A DNA stretch of 64,000 nucleotides, from NCBI GenBank assembly GCA_022774865.1, contig JALFLH010000034.1, positions 1 to 64,000 on the forward strand. The letters are read 5' to 3'. Below the pieces are notes generated by a model, which saw only the letters and a program-made list of their open reading frames with translations, had not been told where the DNA came from and made no database searches. A program made the position numbers and the translations under genes. Positions 40,403-48,347 of the stretch are shown here, piece by piece. The stretch comes from Clostridiales bacterium. GTDB lineage: Bacteria > Bacillota > Clostridia > Oscillospirales > Oscillospiraceae. Position 1 is the stretch's first letter. Every line of letters starts with the position of its first letter.

Positions 40403-41188
40403 ATGTTTTCCCATGAAAGCCGCTGCATTTACGAAAACAATCAGCTTGGAGAAGTGATCTGCCAGCTTCGGTTCCCTGAAATACTCGCCATCGGCGCCAA
40501 TCTGCCGGTAGATTTTCAGGAAGCCATCCGGGGCGTTTTTCCCCAATACGCCGCCAAAAAGGAAATACCCGCGCCCAGAATCACCGGAATGCCGGGTAAT
40601 CTCACGGTGGAAAAGCAGGAGCCGGTAACCAATTACCAATTTGTTTCGGCCGATGGGGTCTGGCGGGTTAATCTGACCAGCCGCTTTATCTCCCTGTCCT
40701 GCGCCCGGTATACCCGCTGGGAGGAATTTGCCGACAAGCTGGATCAGCCGCTGGCTGCGTTCATCAAAATCTATAAGCCCGCCTATTTTGAACGGGTGGG
40801 TTTGCGCTATCTGAATTTTATCTCTCGCAAAGCGCTGGAGCTTGAAAAAACGCCCTTTCGCGACCTGATTCAGCCCGCCTATCTCGGCCTGCTGCAGGAT
40901 GAAGAAATCGTGGAAGCCAATTCCAGCCGCTGCAGCGTGGATGCCGAAATCGGCATCCGGGGCGGCTGCCGGGTCAAGCTCCATGCGGGGCCGGGTCTCG
41001 TCAAGCGGAGCAATCAGTCCGACCCGGAGGTTAAATTCATCTTCGACCAGGATCTGTTCATGCCCGGCAATGTAGCGGTCAATCTATCCGCCGGCGCGCT
41101 GCAAACGCTCCACAGTCAGGCGGATTCCATTTTCCGCGGCGCCATCACGCCCCTGCTTCACAGCGCCATGGTACCGCAGGAACCATAA
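40403..41188 (+). CDS. TIGR04255 family protein
   Basis: A 261-residue soluble protein of the TIGR04255 family, recognised by the early LGEVICQLRFPE, VNLTSRFISLSC, and ERVGLRYLNFIS. Members occur in scattered bacteria, and their role is unknown; some lie near toxin or stress loci. Here it has its own consensus promoter and is followed by the zinc peptidase gene 18 bp later, probably on one transcript. GAGGG precedes ATG. Confidence 0.8.
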   Translation: MFSHESRCIYENNQLGEVICQLRFPEILAIGANLPVDFQEAIRGVFPQYAAKKEIPAPRITGMPGNLTVEKQEPVTNYQFVSADGVWRVNLTSRFISLSCARYTRWEEFADKLDQPLAAFIKIYKPAYFERVGLRYLNFISRKALELEKTPFRDLIQPAYLGLLQDEEIVEANSSRCSVDAEIGIRGGCRVKLHAGPGLVKRSNQSDPEVKFIFDQDLFMPGNVAVNLSAGALQTLHSQADSIFRGAITPLLHSAMVPQEP

Positions 41189-41206
41189 TACAAGGAGGAA
41201 CACGTT

Positions 41207-41932
41207 ATGCCGTTTTACTTCTATGGGTTTGACTGGACGTATGTCGTCCTGGTTCTGCCCTGCCTGATTCTGTCTCTATGGGCCAGTGCCCGTGTCAATT
41301 CCACATTTCAGAAATATTCCTCGGCCTATTCCATTCGCCGCATTACCGGCGCGCAGGCCGCTCAGCGTGTTCTGGCAGCCAACGGAGTTGGCGGCGTGCG
41401 GATTGAACGGGTCAGCGGTAATCTGACCGATCATTTTGATCCCCGCACCAACGTCATCCGTCTGTCTGACGGCGTGTACAACTCCACATCCGTGGCCGCC
41501 ATTGGTGTGGCCTGCCACGAAGCGGGACACGCGGTGCAGTATGCCTACGGCTACTTCCCCATCAAGCTCCGGGCCGCCATCATTCCGCTGACCAATTTTG
41601 GCAGCAAGCTGGCCATGCCGCTGATTCTGCTGGGTCTGCTTTTCTCCGCGTTCGGGAATTTTTCCTATACGCTGGTGTATGTGGGGATTGCCTGCTTCGG
41701 GCTGAGTCTGGTGTTCCAGCTGGTAACGCTGCCTGTGGAATTTAACGCCAGCCGCCGGGCTATGGAAGCCATTGCGTCCGGCAATCTGCTGACCGAGGAT
41801 GAGCAGCGAGGCGCGCGGAAAACCCTCTCCGCCGCCGCCATGACCTACGTGGCCGCCACGGCCACGGCGCTTGCCCAGTTGCTGCGGCTGCTGTTGATTT
41901 TCGGAAGGCGAAGCGGTCGCAGAGACGACTGA
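41207..41932 (+). CDS. Membrane-bound neutral zinc metallopeptidase, YugP type
   Basis: A 241-residue membrane protease of the Zn_peptidase_2 family. It has an N-terminal helix, the VACHEAGHAVQYAYG zinc motif (HExxH, about residues 105-109), and two helices in AAIIPLTNFGSKLAMPLIL and GLLFSAF regions, ending with a basic tail. FNASRRAM supplies the third ligand region. The substrate is not known. AAGGAGG precedes ATG. It ends before a terminator that also carries the next promoter. Confidence 0.92.
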   Translation: MPFYFYGFDWTYVVLVLPCLILSLWASARVNSTFQKYSSAYSIRRITGAQAAQRVLAANGVGGVRIERVSGNLTDHFDPRTNVIRLSDGVYNSTSVAAIGVACHEAGHAVQYAYGYFPIKLRAAIIPLTNFGSKLAMPLILLGLLFSAFGNFSYTLVYVGIACFGLSLVFQLVTLPVEFNASRRAMEAIASGNLLTEDEQRGARKTLSAAAMTYVAATATALAQLLRLLLIFGRRSGRRDD

Positions 41933-42001
41933 TCCGGCTGCGAATCTACGGTTTTTACAAAAATCAGGCAACGCTTTTGCATATTTTTCACAGTGAATCT
42001 C

Positions 42002-42034
42002 CCGCCCCGGTATTGACAACCGGGGCGGTTTTCG
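42002..42034 (+). terminator. Terminator after the zinc peptidase gene
   Basis: CCGCCCCGG pairs with CCGGGGCGG around TATTGACAA, followed by TTTTCG. The loop and right arm also form part of the next promoter. Confidence 0.8.
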
Positions 42035-42041
42035 TTATAAT
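42013..42041 (+). promoter_or_regulatory. Perfect consensus promoter nested in a terminator
   Basis: TTGACA (42013-42018), 17-bp spacer, TATAAT (42036-42041): both boxes perfect. The -35 is in the terminator loop and the spacer contains the right arm of its stem. It drives the AbrB, methionine gamma-lyase-like and EamA genes. Confidence 0.75.
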
Positions 42042-42092
42042 CTTTCCGGTATGAAAAGTGTGAAAAATATGATTTTTAAAAGGGGGGCTTTG

Positions 42093-42341
42093 ATGGCAGG
42101 CGGAAAGCATATTCTCGGACACAGCCGGCAGCGGGTTTTTGGCACCGCAAAGGTGGGCGACCGGGGTCAGATCGTCATTCCAAAAGAAGCCCGTGATTAT
42201 TACGGCATCAGTCCGGGAGACACGCTCCTGCTTTTGGGAGACGAGGAAACGGGTCTGATTGTGACCCGGCCGGAGGTATTGAACAATCTGGCAAGCCAGA
42301 TTCTAAGCAACGTGAAAAAAGAGGATGAACACAATGGATGA
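42093..42341 (+). CDS. AbrB/MazE/SpoVT-family DNA-binding protein
   Basis: A small swapped-hairpin AbrB-type regulator of 82 residues. It has KVGDRGQIVIPKEARDYYGISPGDTLLLLGD (the last positions continue normally), the hallmark of the family; the segment after it resembles the short C-terminal helix of transition-state regulators. ATG 42093 is used because of the GGGGGG run upstream; an in-frame ATG 42051 would lie almost at the transcription start. It overlaps the downstream PLP-enzyme gene by eight bases, so it may control its own operon. Confidence 0.85.
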   Translation: MAGGKHILGHSRQRVFGTAKVGDRGQIVIPKEARDYYGISPGDTLLLLGDEETGLIVTRPEVLNNLASQILSNVKKEDEHNG

Positions 42342-43617
42342 ACTACTGGAACTCTATAACGGTATGGGCATCTCCCCCGCCGTTTACGCCTACGGCGAAG
42401 CGGCCCTTGCCCGTCTGAAAGAGCGCTTTGAAGCCATCGATCAGGTGGCCGAATACAATCAGGCCAAGGTAATCGCCGCCATGCAGAAAAACCGGGTTTC
42501 CGCCGCCTGCTTCGCGGCCACCACCGGTTACGGCTATGACGACCTTGGACGGGACAATCTGGAACGGGTCTACGCTGATGTATTTCACACGGAAGCGGCG
42601 CTTGTGCGACCCCAGATTACCTGCGGCACCCACGCCCTGACGGTGGCGCTCAGCGCCAATCTGCTGCCCGGTGATGAGCTGCTCTCCCCGGTTGGAATGC
42701 CTTACGATACCCTGCAGGAGGTCATCGGAATCCGGGAAAGCCCCTGTTCCCTGGCTGAGTACGGCGTAAGCTACCGCCAGGTGGATCTGCTGCCCGACGG
42801 TATCTTTGACTACGAGGAAATCCGTAAGGCGATCAATCCCAAAACCAAAATGATCACCATTCAGCGTTCCAAGGGCTACGCCACCCGGCCCACCTTCTCC
42901 GTCAAACAGATTGGCGAGCTGATTGCTTTCTGCAAATCCATCAAACCAGACCTGATCGCTATGGTGGACAACTGCTACGGCGAGTTTGTGGAGACCATCG
43001 AGCCTTCCGACGTGGGCGCGGACATGACCGTGGGCAGTCTGATTAAGAATCCCGGCGGCGGTCTGGCTCCCATCGGCGGCTATATCTGCGGCACAAAGAA
43101 ATGCGTGGATCGCTGCGCTTTCCGGCTCTCCGCACCCGGATTGGGCCAGGAGGTGGGCGCCAATCTGGGTCTGATGCCCAGCCTTTATCAGGGCTTTTTC
43201 CTTTCGCCCACGGTAGTCGCCGGGGCGGAAAAGGGTGCCATCTTTGCCGCCAATCTCTATGAGCCCCTGGGTTTCCGCTGCGTCCCCAACGCCACGGAAC
43301 CCCGTCACGACATTATTCAGGCCGTGGAGCTTGGCAGCGAGGAAGGTATGATCGCGTTCTGCAAGGGCATTCAGGCGGCAGCCCCGGTGGACTCCTACGC
43401 AACCCCCATGCCCTGGGATATGCCCGGCTACAACGACAAGGTGATCATGGCCGCTGGCGCGTTTGTGCAGGGCAGTTCCATTGAGCTTTCAGCCGATGGC
43501 CCCATCCGCCCGCCCTACGCGGTGTATTTTCAGGGCGGACTGACCTGGTGCCATGCCAAGCTGGGCATTCTGATGAGCCTGCAGAAAATGGTTGACGCCG
43601 GGCTTGTGAATCTGTAA
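42334..43617 (+). CDS. Methionine gamma-lyase family protein (aluminium resistance protein family)
   Basis: A PLP enzyme of the Met_gamma_lyase family (formerly aluminium-resistance protein), related to cystathionine gamma-synthase-type enzymes. The 427-residue protein shows ITCGTHALTVALSANLLPGDE, MVDNCYGEFVE and the PLP lysine region GSLIKNPGGGLAPIGGY. It likely acts on a sulfur amino acid, but that is only a family inference. ATG 42334 follows GAGG by nine bases. It lies between AbrB and an EamA exporter in one operon. Confidence 0.9.
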   Translation: MDELLELYNGMGISPAVYAYGEAALARLKERFEAIDQVAEYNQAKVIAAMQKNRVSAACFAATTGYGYDDLGRDNLERVYADVFHTEAALVRPQITCGTHALTVALSANLLPGDELLSPVGMPYDTLQEVIGIRESPCSLAEYGVSYRQVDLLPDGIFDYEEIRKAINPKTKMITIQRSKGYATRPTFSVKQIGELIAFCKSIKPDLIAMVDNCYGEFVETIEPSDVGADMTVGSLIKNPGGGLAPIGGYICGTKKCVDRCAFRLSAPGLGQEVGANLGLMPSLYQGFFLSPTVVAGAEKGAIFAANLYEPLGFRCVPNATEPRHDIIQAVELGSEEGMIAFCKGIQAAAPVDSYATPMPWDMPGYNDKVIMAAGAFVQGSSIELSADGPIRPPYAVYFQGGLTWCHAKLGILMSLQKMVDAGLVNL

Positions 43618-43641
43618 ACAAAGAAAAGAGAGGTAAGAAAA

Positions 43642-44550
43642 ATGACTTGGTTTTGGTTTTCGATTGTCGCGCTGCTGTGCTGGTCCGGTTCCGATTTTTT
43701 CTCAAAGATCGGCTGCCGGGACGGAAGGGATAAGTACAGCCAGTTCAAAATGGTCATGGCCGTGGGCGCGGTCATGGGCATTCACGCCCTGTACGAGATC
43801 TTTGTCGGCGGCGTGGAGATTTCCTGGCAGGTAATCTGGACGTATCTGCCCGTTTCCCTGCTGTACATCGGTTCCATGACGCTGGGTTATGTGGGTCTGC
43901 GTTACATTGAGCTTTCCATCTCCTCCCCTATCTGCAACGCCTCCGGCGCGCTGGTGGCCATCATCGCCATCATCACCGGCACGGCAGGCCCCATGGCGCC
44001 GGCTCAGTATCTGGCAATTGCCCTGGCCTGCGCCGGTGTCATTGGTCTGGGCTTTGTGGAGGCCAATGAGGACGAAGCCCTCCGGGCCGCCCGGCAGGAG
44101 GCTTCCAACTACAAATACGCCAAATCCTGGCTGGCGCTGGCGCTGCCCATCGCCTACTGCATGCTGGACGCCGCCGGAACCTTTGCTGACGATCTGGTGC
44201 TGGAAACCCTGAACGAGGATTCCGCCAATGTAGCCTACGAGCTGACCTTCCTGGTGGCCGGTGTGGTGAGCTTTCTTTACACCTGTGTATTCAAGAAGCA
44301 GAAGCTGGTTCCCAAGATGGAGGCGCCCAAATACATCGGCGCCATCTTCGAAACCATTGGCCAGGTGGCCTATATCTACGCCCTGGCCAGCGGCGAGTCC
44401 GCACTGGCCGCCCCCATCATCGCTTCCTACTGCATGGTCTCCGTCCTCTGGAGCCGGATTTTCCTGAAGGAAAAACTGAGCTGGAAGCACTACGCCTGCA
44501 TCGCTGTGACCTTCGCGGGCATTCTGATTATGGGCATCTATGATATGTAA
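43642..44550 (+). CDS. EamA/DMT-family transporter
   Basis: A 302-residue drug/metabolite transporter-family protein with about ten membrane helices in two EamA halves (residues 1-140 and 160-300). The second half contains VLWSRIFLKEKLSW near the end, typical of the EamA repeat. Substrate unknown; the adjacent PLP enzyme suggests export or uptake of an amino acid or sulfur compound. GAGAGG precedes ATG, 24 bp after the upstream stop. Confidence 0.88.
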   Translation: MTWFWFSIVALLCWSGSDFFSKIGCRDGRDKYSQFKMVMAVGAVMGIHALYEIFVGGVEISWQVIWTYLPVSLLYIGSMTLGYVGLRYIELSISSPICNASGALVAIIAIITGTAGPMAPAQYLAIALACAGVIGLGFVEANEDEALRAARQEASNYKYAKSWLALALPIAYCMLDAAGTFADDLVLETLNEDSANVAYELTFLVAGVVSFLYTCVFKKQKLVPKMEAPKYIGAIFETIGQVAYIYALASGESALAAPIIASYCMVSVLWSRIFLKEKLSWKHYACIAVTFAGILIMGIYDM

Positions 44551-44570
44551 TCCTAGCCTGCCAATTCGTA

Positions 44571-44606
44571 AACGCCGGAGAGTTGAAAAACTTTCCGGCG
44601 TTTTGA
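44571..44606 (+). terminator. Rho-independent terminator after EamA gene
   Basis: AACGCCGGA (44571-44579) pairs with TCCGGCGTT (44594-44602), followed by TTGATT, closing the AbrB operon. Confidence 0.8.
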
Positions 44607-44679
44607 TTGCAGGCAGTAGAAATTTTCGCAAACAGATGATATACTGTTCTCTACATAACAGGATAGGAGAGATTATTTA

Positions 44680-45585
44680 ATGGATCTGGAAGCAGCGAAA
44701 AAATTCATCTATACCAACGCAAGGCCCTTGGATTTGGCCAGGTGGCAGTATATATTTGAAAATGGAAGCCAGGAAAGTGTTTTGCGCTTTTTATCCGCGT
44801 ATCAAAATGAAGACGGCGGATTTGGACACGGCCTGGAACCGGACTGCCTCAATCCCAATTCCGCTCCCCTGCAAACCTGGGTTGCAACGCAAATCATCAA
44901 AGAGGTGGATCTTGCGGACGCAAGCCATCCAATGATTCAGGGAATTCTTCGCTATCTGGAATCCACGCCTGAATTTGACGGCCATACATGGGCCAACCCG
45001 ATTCCATCCAATAACGATTATCCGCACGCGCCATGGTGGAGCTACGAGTCTCCGGTACAGACAACCTATAACCCAACCGCGTCTTTAACCGGGTTTATCT
45101 TGAGATTCGCGGAAAAAGGCACAAAAATATATACAACCGCAATCCAATTGGCAAAAGAAGCGTACGCATACTTTCAGCGCGGCTTTCCTCTGGATTCAAT
45201 GCATACCGTATCCTGTTTTGTGGATTTGTACGATTATCTATGTGAATGTGACAAGCCCGGTTTCATTGATCTGACAGAGTTCAGACAACTGCTTTCCATG
45301 CAAATGAAACAGATTCTGACATACGATACTTCCATATGGTCTACGGAATATGTATGTAAGCCTTCTCTTTACATCACTTCCAAAAGCAGTGCATTCTATC
45401 CTGATCATTGCGCGCTGTGCGCATTTGAAAGAGATTTTATCTCAGAAACGCAAAATGCGGATGGCACATGGAACATTACCTGGGATTGGGGCTGTGACAG
45501 CGAGCAATGGGCTGTCAGCAAAAACTGGTGGAAGTCTGACCTGATTATCAAAAATATCAGGTTTTATCAGCAGATGCAGGATTGA
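44680..45585 (+). CDS. Prenyltransferase-like alpha/alpha-toroid protein of unknown function
   Basis: A 301-residue soluble protein. The motif QNEDGGFGHGLEPD (about residue 45) and a second NADGTWN late in the protein resemble the QW/GGFG repeats of squalene-cyclase and prenyltransferase beta toroids. Catalytic aspartate motifs of terpene cyclases are not evident. It is visibly more AT-rich than its neighbours, which suggests recent transfer. GGATAGGAGAG precedes ATG. It stands alone and its 3' end overlaps the convergent GIY-YIG gene by 29 bp. Confidence 0.7.
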   Translation: MDLEAAKKFIYTNARPLDLARWQYIFENGSQESVLRFLSAYQNEDGGFGHGLEPDCLNPNSAPLQTWVATQIIKEVDLADASHPMIQGILRYLESTPEFDGHTWANPIPSNNDYPHAPWWSYESPVQTTYNPTASLTGFILRFAEKGTKIYTTAIQLAKEAYAYFQRGFPLDSMHTVSCFVDLYDYLCECDKPGFIDLTEFRQLLSMQMKQILTYDTSIWSTEYVCKPSLYITSKSSAFYPDHCALCAFERDFISETQNADGTWNITWDWGCDSEQWAVSKNWWKSDLIIKNIRFYQQMQD

Positions 45586-45829
45586 GGGAGATCAGTTCCA
45601 GCTTCTGCAGCCTGGTGAGTTTTTTTACGGCGATTTCCCGTTTCAGCGCGTCCGAATACGTCCCGCACCTCTCCTGATAGCGCAGGCAAAGCGGCCCCCG
45701 GCCGCGGGTATACTTGGCTCCTTTTCCCTGACAGTGCGCAAGGAAACGGCGCTGTACATCATCGGTAATGCCGGTATAGAGGGTTCCATCCCCGCATTCC
45801 AGAATATAGAGATACCAGATTTTCACCAT
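45557..45829 (-). CDS. GIY-YIG domain endonuclease-like protein
   Basis: A 90-residue single-domain GIY-YIG protein (URI/SLX1-like, YhbQ group): WYLYILECGDGTLYTGIT gives both GIY-like and YIG-like strands, followed by RRFLAHCQGKGAKYTRGRGP with the catalytic Arg, and the conserved REIAVKKLTRLQK helix. Proteins like this are common; their role (DNA repair or none known) is unsettled. ATG 45829 fits best. A long hairpin lies just upstream, after the ECF-like gene. Confidence 0.9.
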   Translation of the reverse strand: MVKIWYLYILECGDGTLYTGITDDVQRRFLAHCQGKGAKYTRGRGPLCLRYQERCGTYSDALKREIAVKKLTRLQKLELISLNPASADKT

Positions 45830-45842
45830 TTTCTCACCAGAA

Positions 45843-45867
45843 ACGGGCCGGGACATTCCCGGCCCGT
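45843..45867 (-). terminator. Hairpin between ECF-like and GIY-YIG genes
   Basis: Perfect 10-bp stem ACGGGCCGGG / CCCGGCCCGT with loop ACATT; on the minus strand followed by TTTCTGG, a short T run. It likely ends the pncB operon. Confidence 0.7.
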
Positions 45868-45870
45868 CCA

Positions 45871-46365
45871 TTATTTTCGGATGTGAATGCGGCTGAGAAT
45901 TCTGTCCAGCAGAAAGAACACCACATTTCCCAGCGCCAGCATAACAGCCGTCATCACCATTCCCAGCTCCTGATATTCGGCAGCCACCTGCGCCATGCCG
46001 AACAGATGAATCAGCACCCAGTACATCAACCCAATCGCGCCGTTGAACAGCAGCAGCTTCAGCACCAGTCCCAGTTTCCATGTATCCAGTTTGGGCTTAA
46101 CCAGCGGATAGAAGCCGAGAAAAGCAAATACCGCCGCGGCCTCCTTATCCGGCCCCATCAGCAGCGACAGAATTGCCACCGCGCCATACCACGCCCAGCC
46201 CAGGCGGCTGCCGCAGATCTGCGCAACAAACTGCAAGATCAGCATACACAGCATGGGGCAAACAAAGGTCGCCACCGGAATCAGTCCACCCAGGCACATA
46301 ATCACCAGAGCCAGCGCAGCCATCATTCCGCCAAGTGCGACGGATTTTGCCTGAATCCGTTTCAT
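45871..46365 (-). CDS. Small membrane protein, ECF S-component-like
   Basis: A 164-residue protein with five hydrophobic segments and a basic N-terminus (MKRIQAKSVALGGMMAALAL) that resembles the opening of ECF S components. It begins inside the pncB stop (ATGA overlap), so both are translated together. Because pncB salvages niacin, a niacin transporter role is a reasonable inference, but the protein is shorter than most S components, and no substrate motif is recognised. Confidence 0.6.
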   Translation of the reverse strand: MKRIQAKSVALGGMMAALALVIMCLGGLIPVATFVCPMLCMLILQFVAQICGSRLGWAWYGAVAILSLLMGPDKEAAAVFAFLGFYPLVKPKLDTWKLGLVLKLLLFNGAIGLMYWVLIHLFGMAQVAAEYQELGMVMTAVMLALGNVVFFLLDRILSRIHIRK

Positions 46366-47816
46366 GAATTACTGTTTTCCTTCAGGAGATTATACTTAAT
46401 ATCCCACAGCTTCTGGCTCAGATCCACATAGTAGGTCTGGGGGTTGTCAAACCGCTTCACCTCGTCCCACAGGGTGTCCACCTGCTCCTGACAGTAGGCT
46501 CGAATTTCTTCCAGCGTGGGGCACTGGTAGACCAGTTCGCCATGCCGGAAGATGGGAACCAGCATTTCTTTCGCGGTGAAATTGTAGACCGTTTTTCGCT
46601 TCCAGGTTGCATCCGGATCAAAGATTTCCAGATCATGGGAATCATCCACCGTTTCGTCGTGGACGCACAGATAGTCCGCAATGGCTTTACCGGTGTCATT
46701 GCCGAAGAAACGGTACAATTTCTTGAAATGGGGTGTGGTGATCTTGCCTACATTCTCCGAAATCTTGATCTTGGGCACCACGGTGCCATCGGCATCCTCC
46801 ACTGCCACCAGTTTGTAGACGCCGCCGAAAACAGGCTCGCTCTTGGCTGTAATCAGCCGCTCACCCACACCAAACATATCAATCTGGGCGCCCTGACGGA
46901 GAATATCCCGGATGATATACTCGTCCAGGGAGTTGGATACGGAGATCTTGCACTCCGTCCAGCCTGCTTCGTCCAGCATCTGACGCGCTTTCTGGGTCAG
47001 ATAGGCCAGATCGCCGGAATCCAGACGGATGCCGCATTTGGTAATACCCAGAGGCTTCAGCACCTCATTGAACGCACGGATGGCGTTGGGCACACCGGAT
47101 TTCAGGGTATTATAGGTGTCCACCAGCAGGACGGCATTATTGGGGTACATTTCGCAATAGGCTTTGAACGCGTCCAGCTCCGTGTCAAACATCTGTACCC
47201 AGGCGTGCGCCATGGTGCCGCCGGCATAGACACCAAACAGTTGATCAGAGATGGTGCAGGCGGTTCCGTTGCAGCCGCCGATGTAGGCGGCCCGGGCGCC
47301 CAGAATAGCGGCATCGGCGCCCTGTGCCCGGCGGGAGCCAAACTCCAGCACGGTACGTCCCTCAGCGGCACGTACCACCCGGTTGGCCTTGGTGGCGATT
47401 AGACTCTGGTGGTTGATGCACAGCAGCAGGAAAGTCTCCACAAGCTGTGCCTCAATGGCAGGGGCACGGACAGTGATAATCGGTTCACGGGGAAAAACAG
47501 GCGTTCCTTCCGGCACAGCCCAGATATCACCCGAAAACTTGAAGTTTGCCAGATAATTCAGAAACCCCTCGCTGAACATATTCCGGGAGCGGAGATATTC
47601 AATATCCTCAGGATCAAAATGCAGCTCCTGCACATACTGAATGATTTGCTCCAGACCGGCCGCAATGGCAAAGCCGCCGCCGTCGGGGCACTGACGGAAG
47701 AATACGTCAAAATAGGTAATCCGGTCTTGATAGCCATTCTCGAAATAACCCTGTCCCATGGTCAGTTCGTAGAAGTCGCAGAGCATGGTCATATTGAGTT
47801 TGTCATATACTTTCAT
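46362..47816 (-). CDS. pncB: Nicotinate phosphoribosyltransferase
   Basis: PncB converts nicotinate and PRPP to nicotinate mononucleotide in NAD salvage. The 484-residue protein begins MKVYDKLNMTMLCDFYELTMGQ, and shows the conserved EFGSRRAQGADAAILGARAAYIGGCNGT and the phosphate loop KCGIRLDSGDLAYL with GVGERLI. ATG 47816 has GAGAGGT upstream; longer starts lie in the divergent promoter region. It is transcribed from a TTGCTA/TATAAT promoter, divergent from the thioesterase gene. Confidence 0.95.
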   Translation of the reverse strand: MKVYDKLNMTMLCDFYELTMGQGYFENGYQDRITYFDVFFRQCPDGGGFAIAAGLEQIIQYVQELHFDPEDIEYLRSRNMFSEGFLNYLANFKFSGDIWAVPEGTPVFPREPIITVRAPAIEAQLVETFLLLCINHQSLIATKANRVVRAAEGRTVLEFGSRRAQGADAAILGARAAYIGGCNGTACTISDQLFGVYAGGTMAHAWVQMFDTELDAFKAYCEMYPNNAVLLVDTYNTLKSGVPNAIRAFNEVLKPLGITKCGIRLDSGDLAYLTQKARQMLDEAGWTECKISVSNSLDEYIIRDILRQGAQIDMFGVGERLITAKSEPVFGGVYKLVAVEDADGTVVPKIKISENVGKITTPHFKKLYRFFGNDTGKAIADYLCVHDETVDDSHDLEIFDPDATWKRKTVYNFTAKEMLVPIFRHGELVYQCPTLEEIRAYCQEQVDTLWDEVKRFDNPQTYYVDLSQKLWDIKYNLLKENSNS

Positions 47817-47846
47817 TGGTGCACCTCTCGATGATTTAGTGACCCT

Positions 47847-47875
47847 ATTATAATTCCCCCGGTTCAAAATAGCAA
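47847..47875 (-). promoter_or_regulatory. pncB promoter
   Basis: On minus: TTGCTA (47875-47870), 17-bp spacer, TATAAT (47852-47847), about 30 bp before the start codon. Confidence 0.7.
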
Positions 47876-47885
47876 CCCTTTTTCG

Positions 47886-47914
47886 TTGACATTGGTCTGA
47901 ATTTGGGGTATATT
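47886..47914 (+). promoter_or_regulatory. Promoter of the thioesterase gene
   Basis: TTGACA (47886-47891), 17-bp spacer, TATATT (47909-47914). Back-to-back with the pncB promoter; the two -35 boxes are only ten bases apart. Confidence 0.7.
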
Positions 47915-47937
47915 GGATTTGAAAGGAAGTGATTTCA

Positions 47938-48324
47938 ATGGAGATTGCCATTGGAATGAAGGGAGCGGCATCCACGCTGGTGGAGCGGGAGGATACCGCG
48001 ATGGAGGTCGGCTCCGGTTCCCTGCTGGTCTATGCCACTCCGTGCATGACCGCGCTGATGGAGGGTGCCGCCTGCGATGCCATTGAGGGCGCGCTGGAAG
48101 CGGGTACAACCACGGTTGGTACCGAGCTGAACATCCAGCACCTGTCCGCTACGCCGGTGGGCTTGGAAGTCCGCGCGGAAGCTGAGGTCGCCGCCGTGGA
48201 CGGAAAAGTGATCACTTTCCATGTCCGCGCCTTTGACGAGGCGGGGGAAATCGGCCGGGGCACTCACAAACGGGTGGTTGTTTCCAGCCAGCGTTTTCTG
48301 GACAAGGCTTACAGTAAGCTGTAA
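47938..48324 (+). CDS. Fluoroacetyl-CoA thioesterase (FlK)-like hot-dog protein
   Basis: A 128-residue hot-dog thioesterase of the FlK-like family. YATPCMTALMEGAACDAIE carries the Thr and Glu, and ELNIQHLSATPVG the His, of the FlK catalytic triad. Family members in Clostridia probably hydrolyse small acyl-CoAs; fluoroacetate is unlikely as a natural substrate. AAAGGAAGT precedes ATG 47938. It is followed 23 bp later by a short unknown gene on the same transcript. Confidence 0.9.
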   Translation: MEIAIGMKGAASTLVEREDTAMEVGSGSLLVYATPCMTALMEGAACDAIEGALEAGTTTVGTELNIQHLSATPVGLEVRAEAEVAAVDGKVITFHVRAFDEAGEIGRGTHKRVVVSSQRFLDKAYSKL

Positions 48325-48347
48325 CCGGATTTTTGGGAGGGATAATG

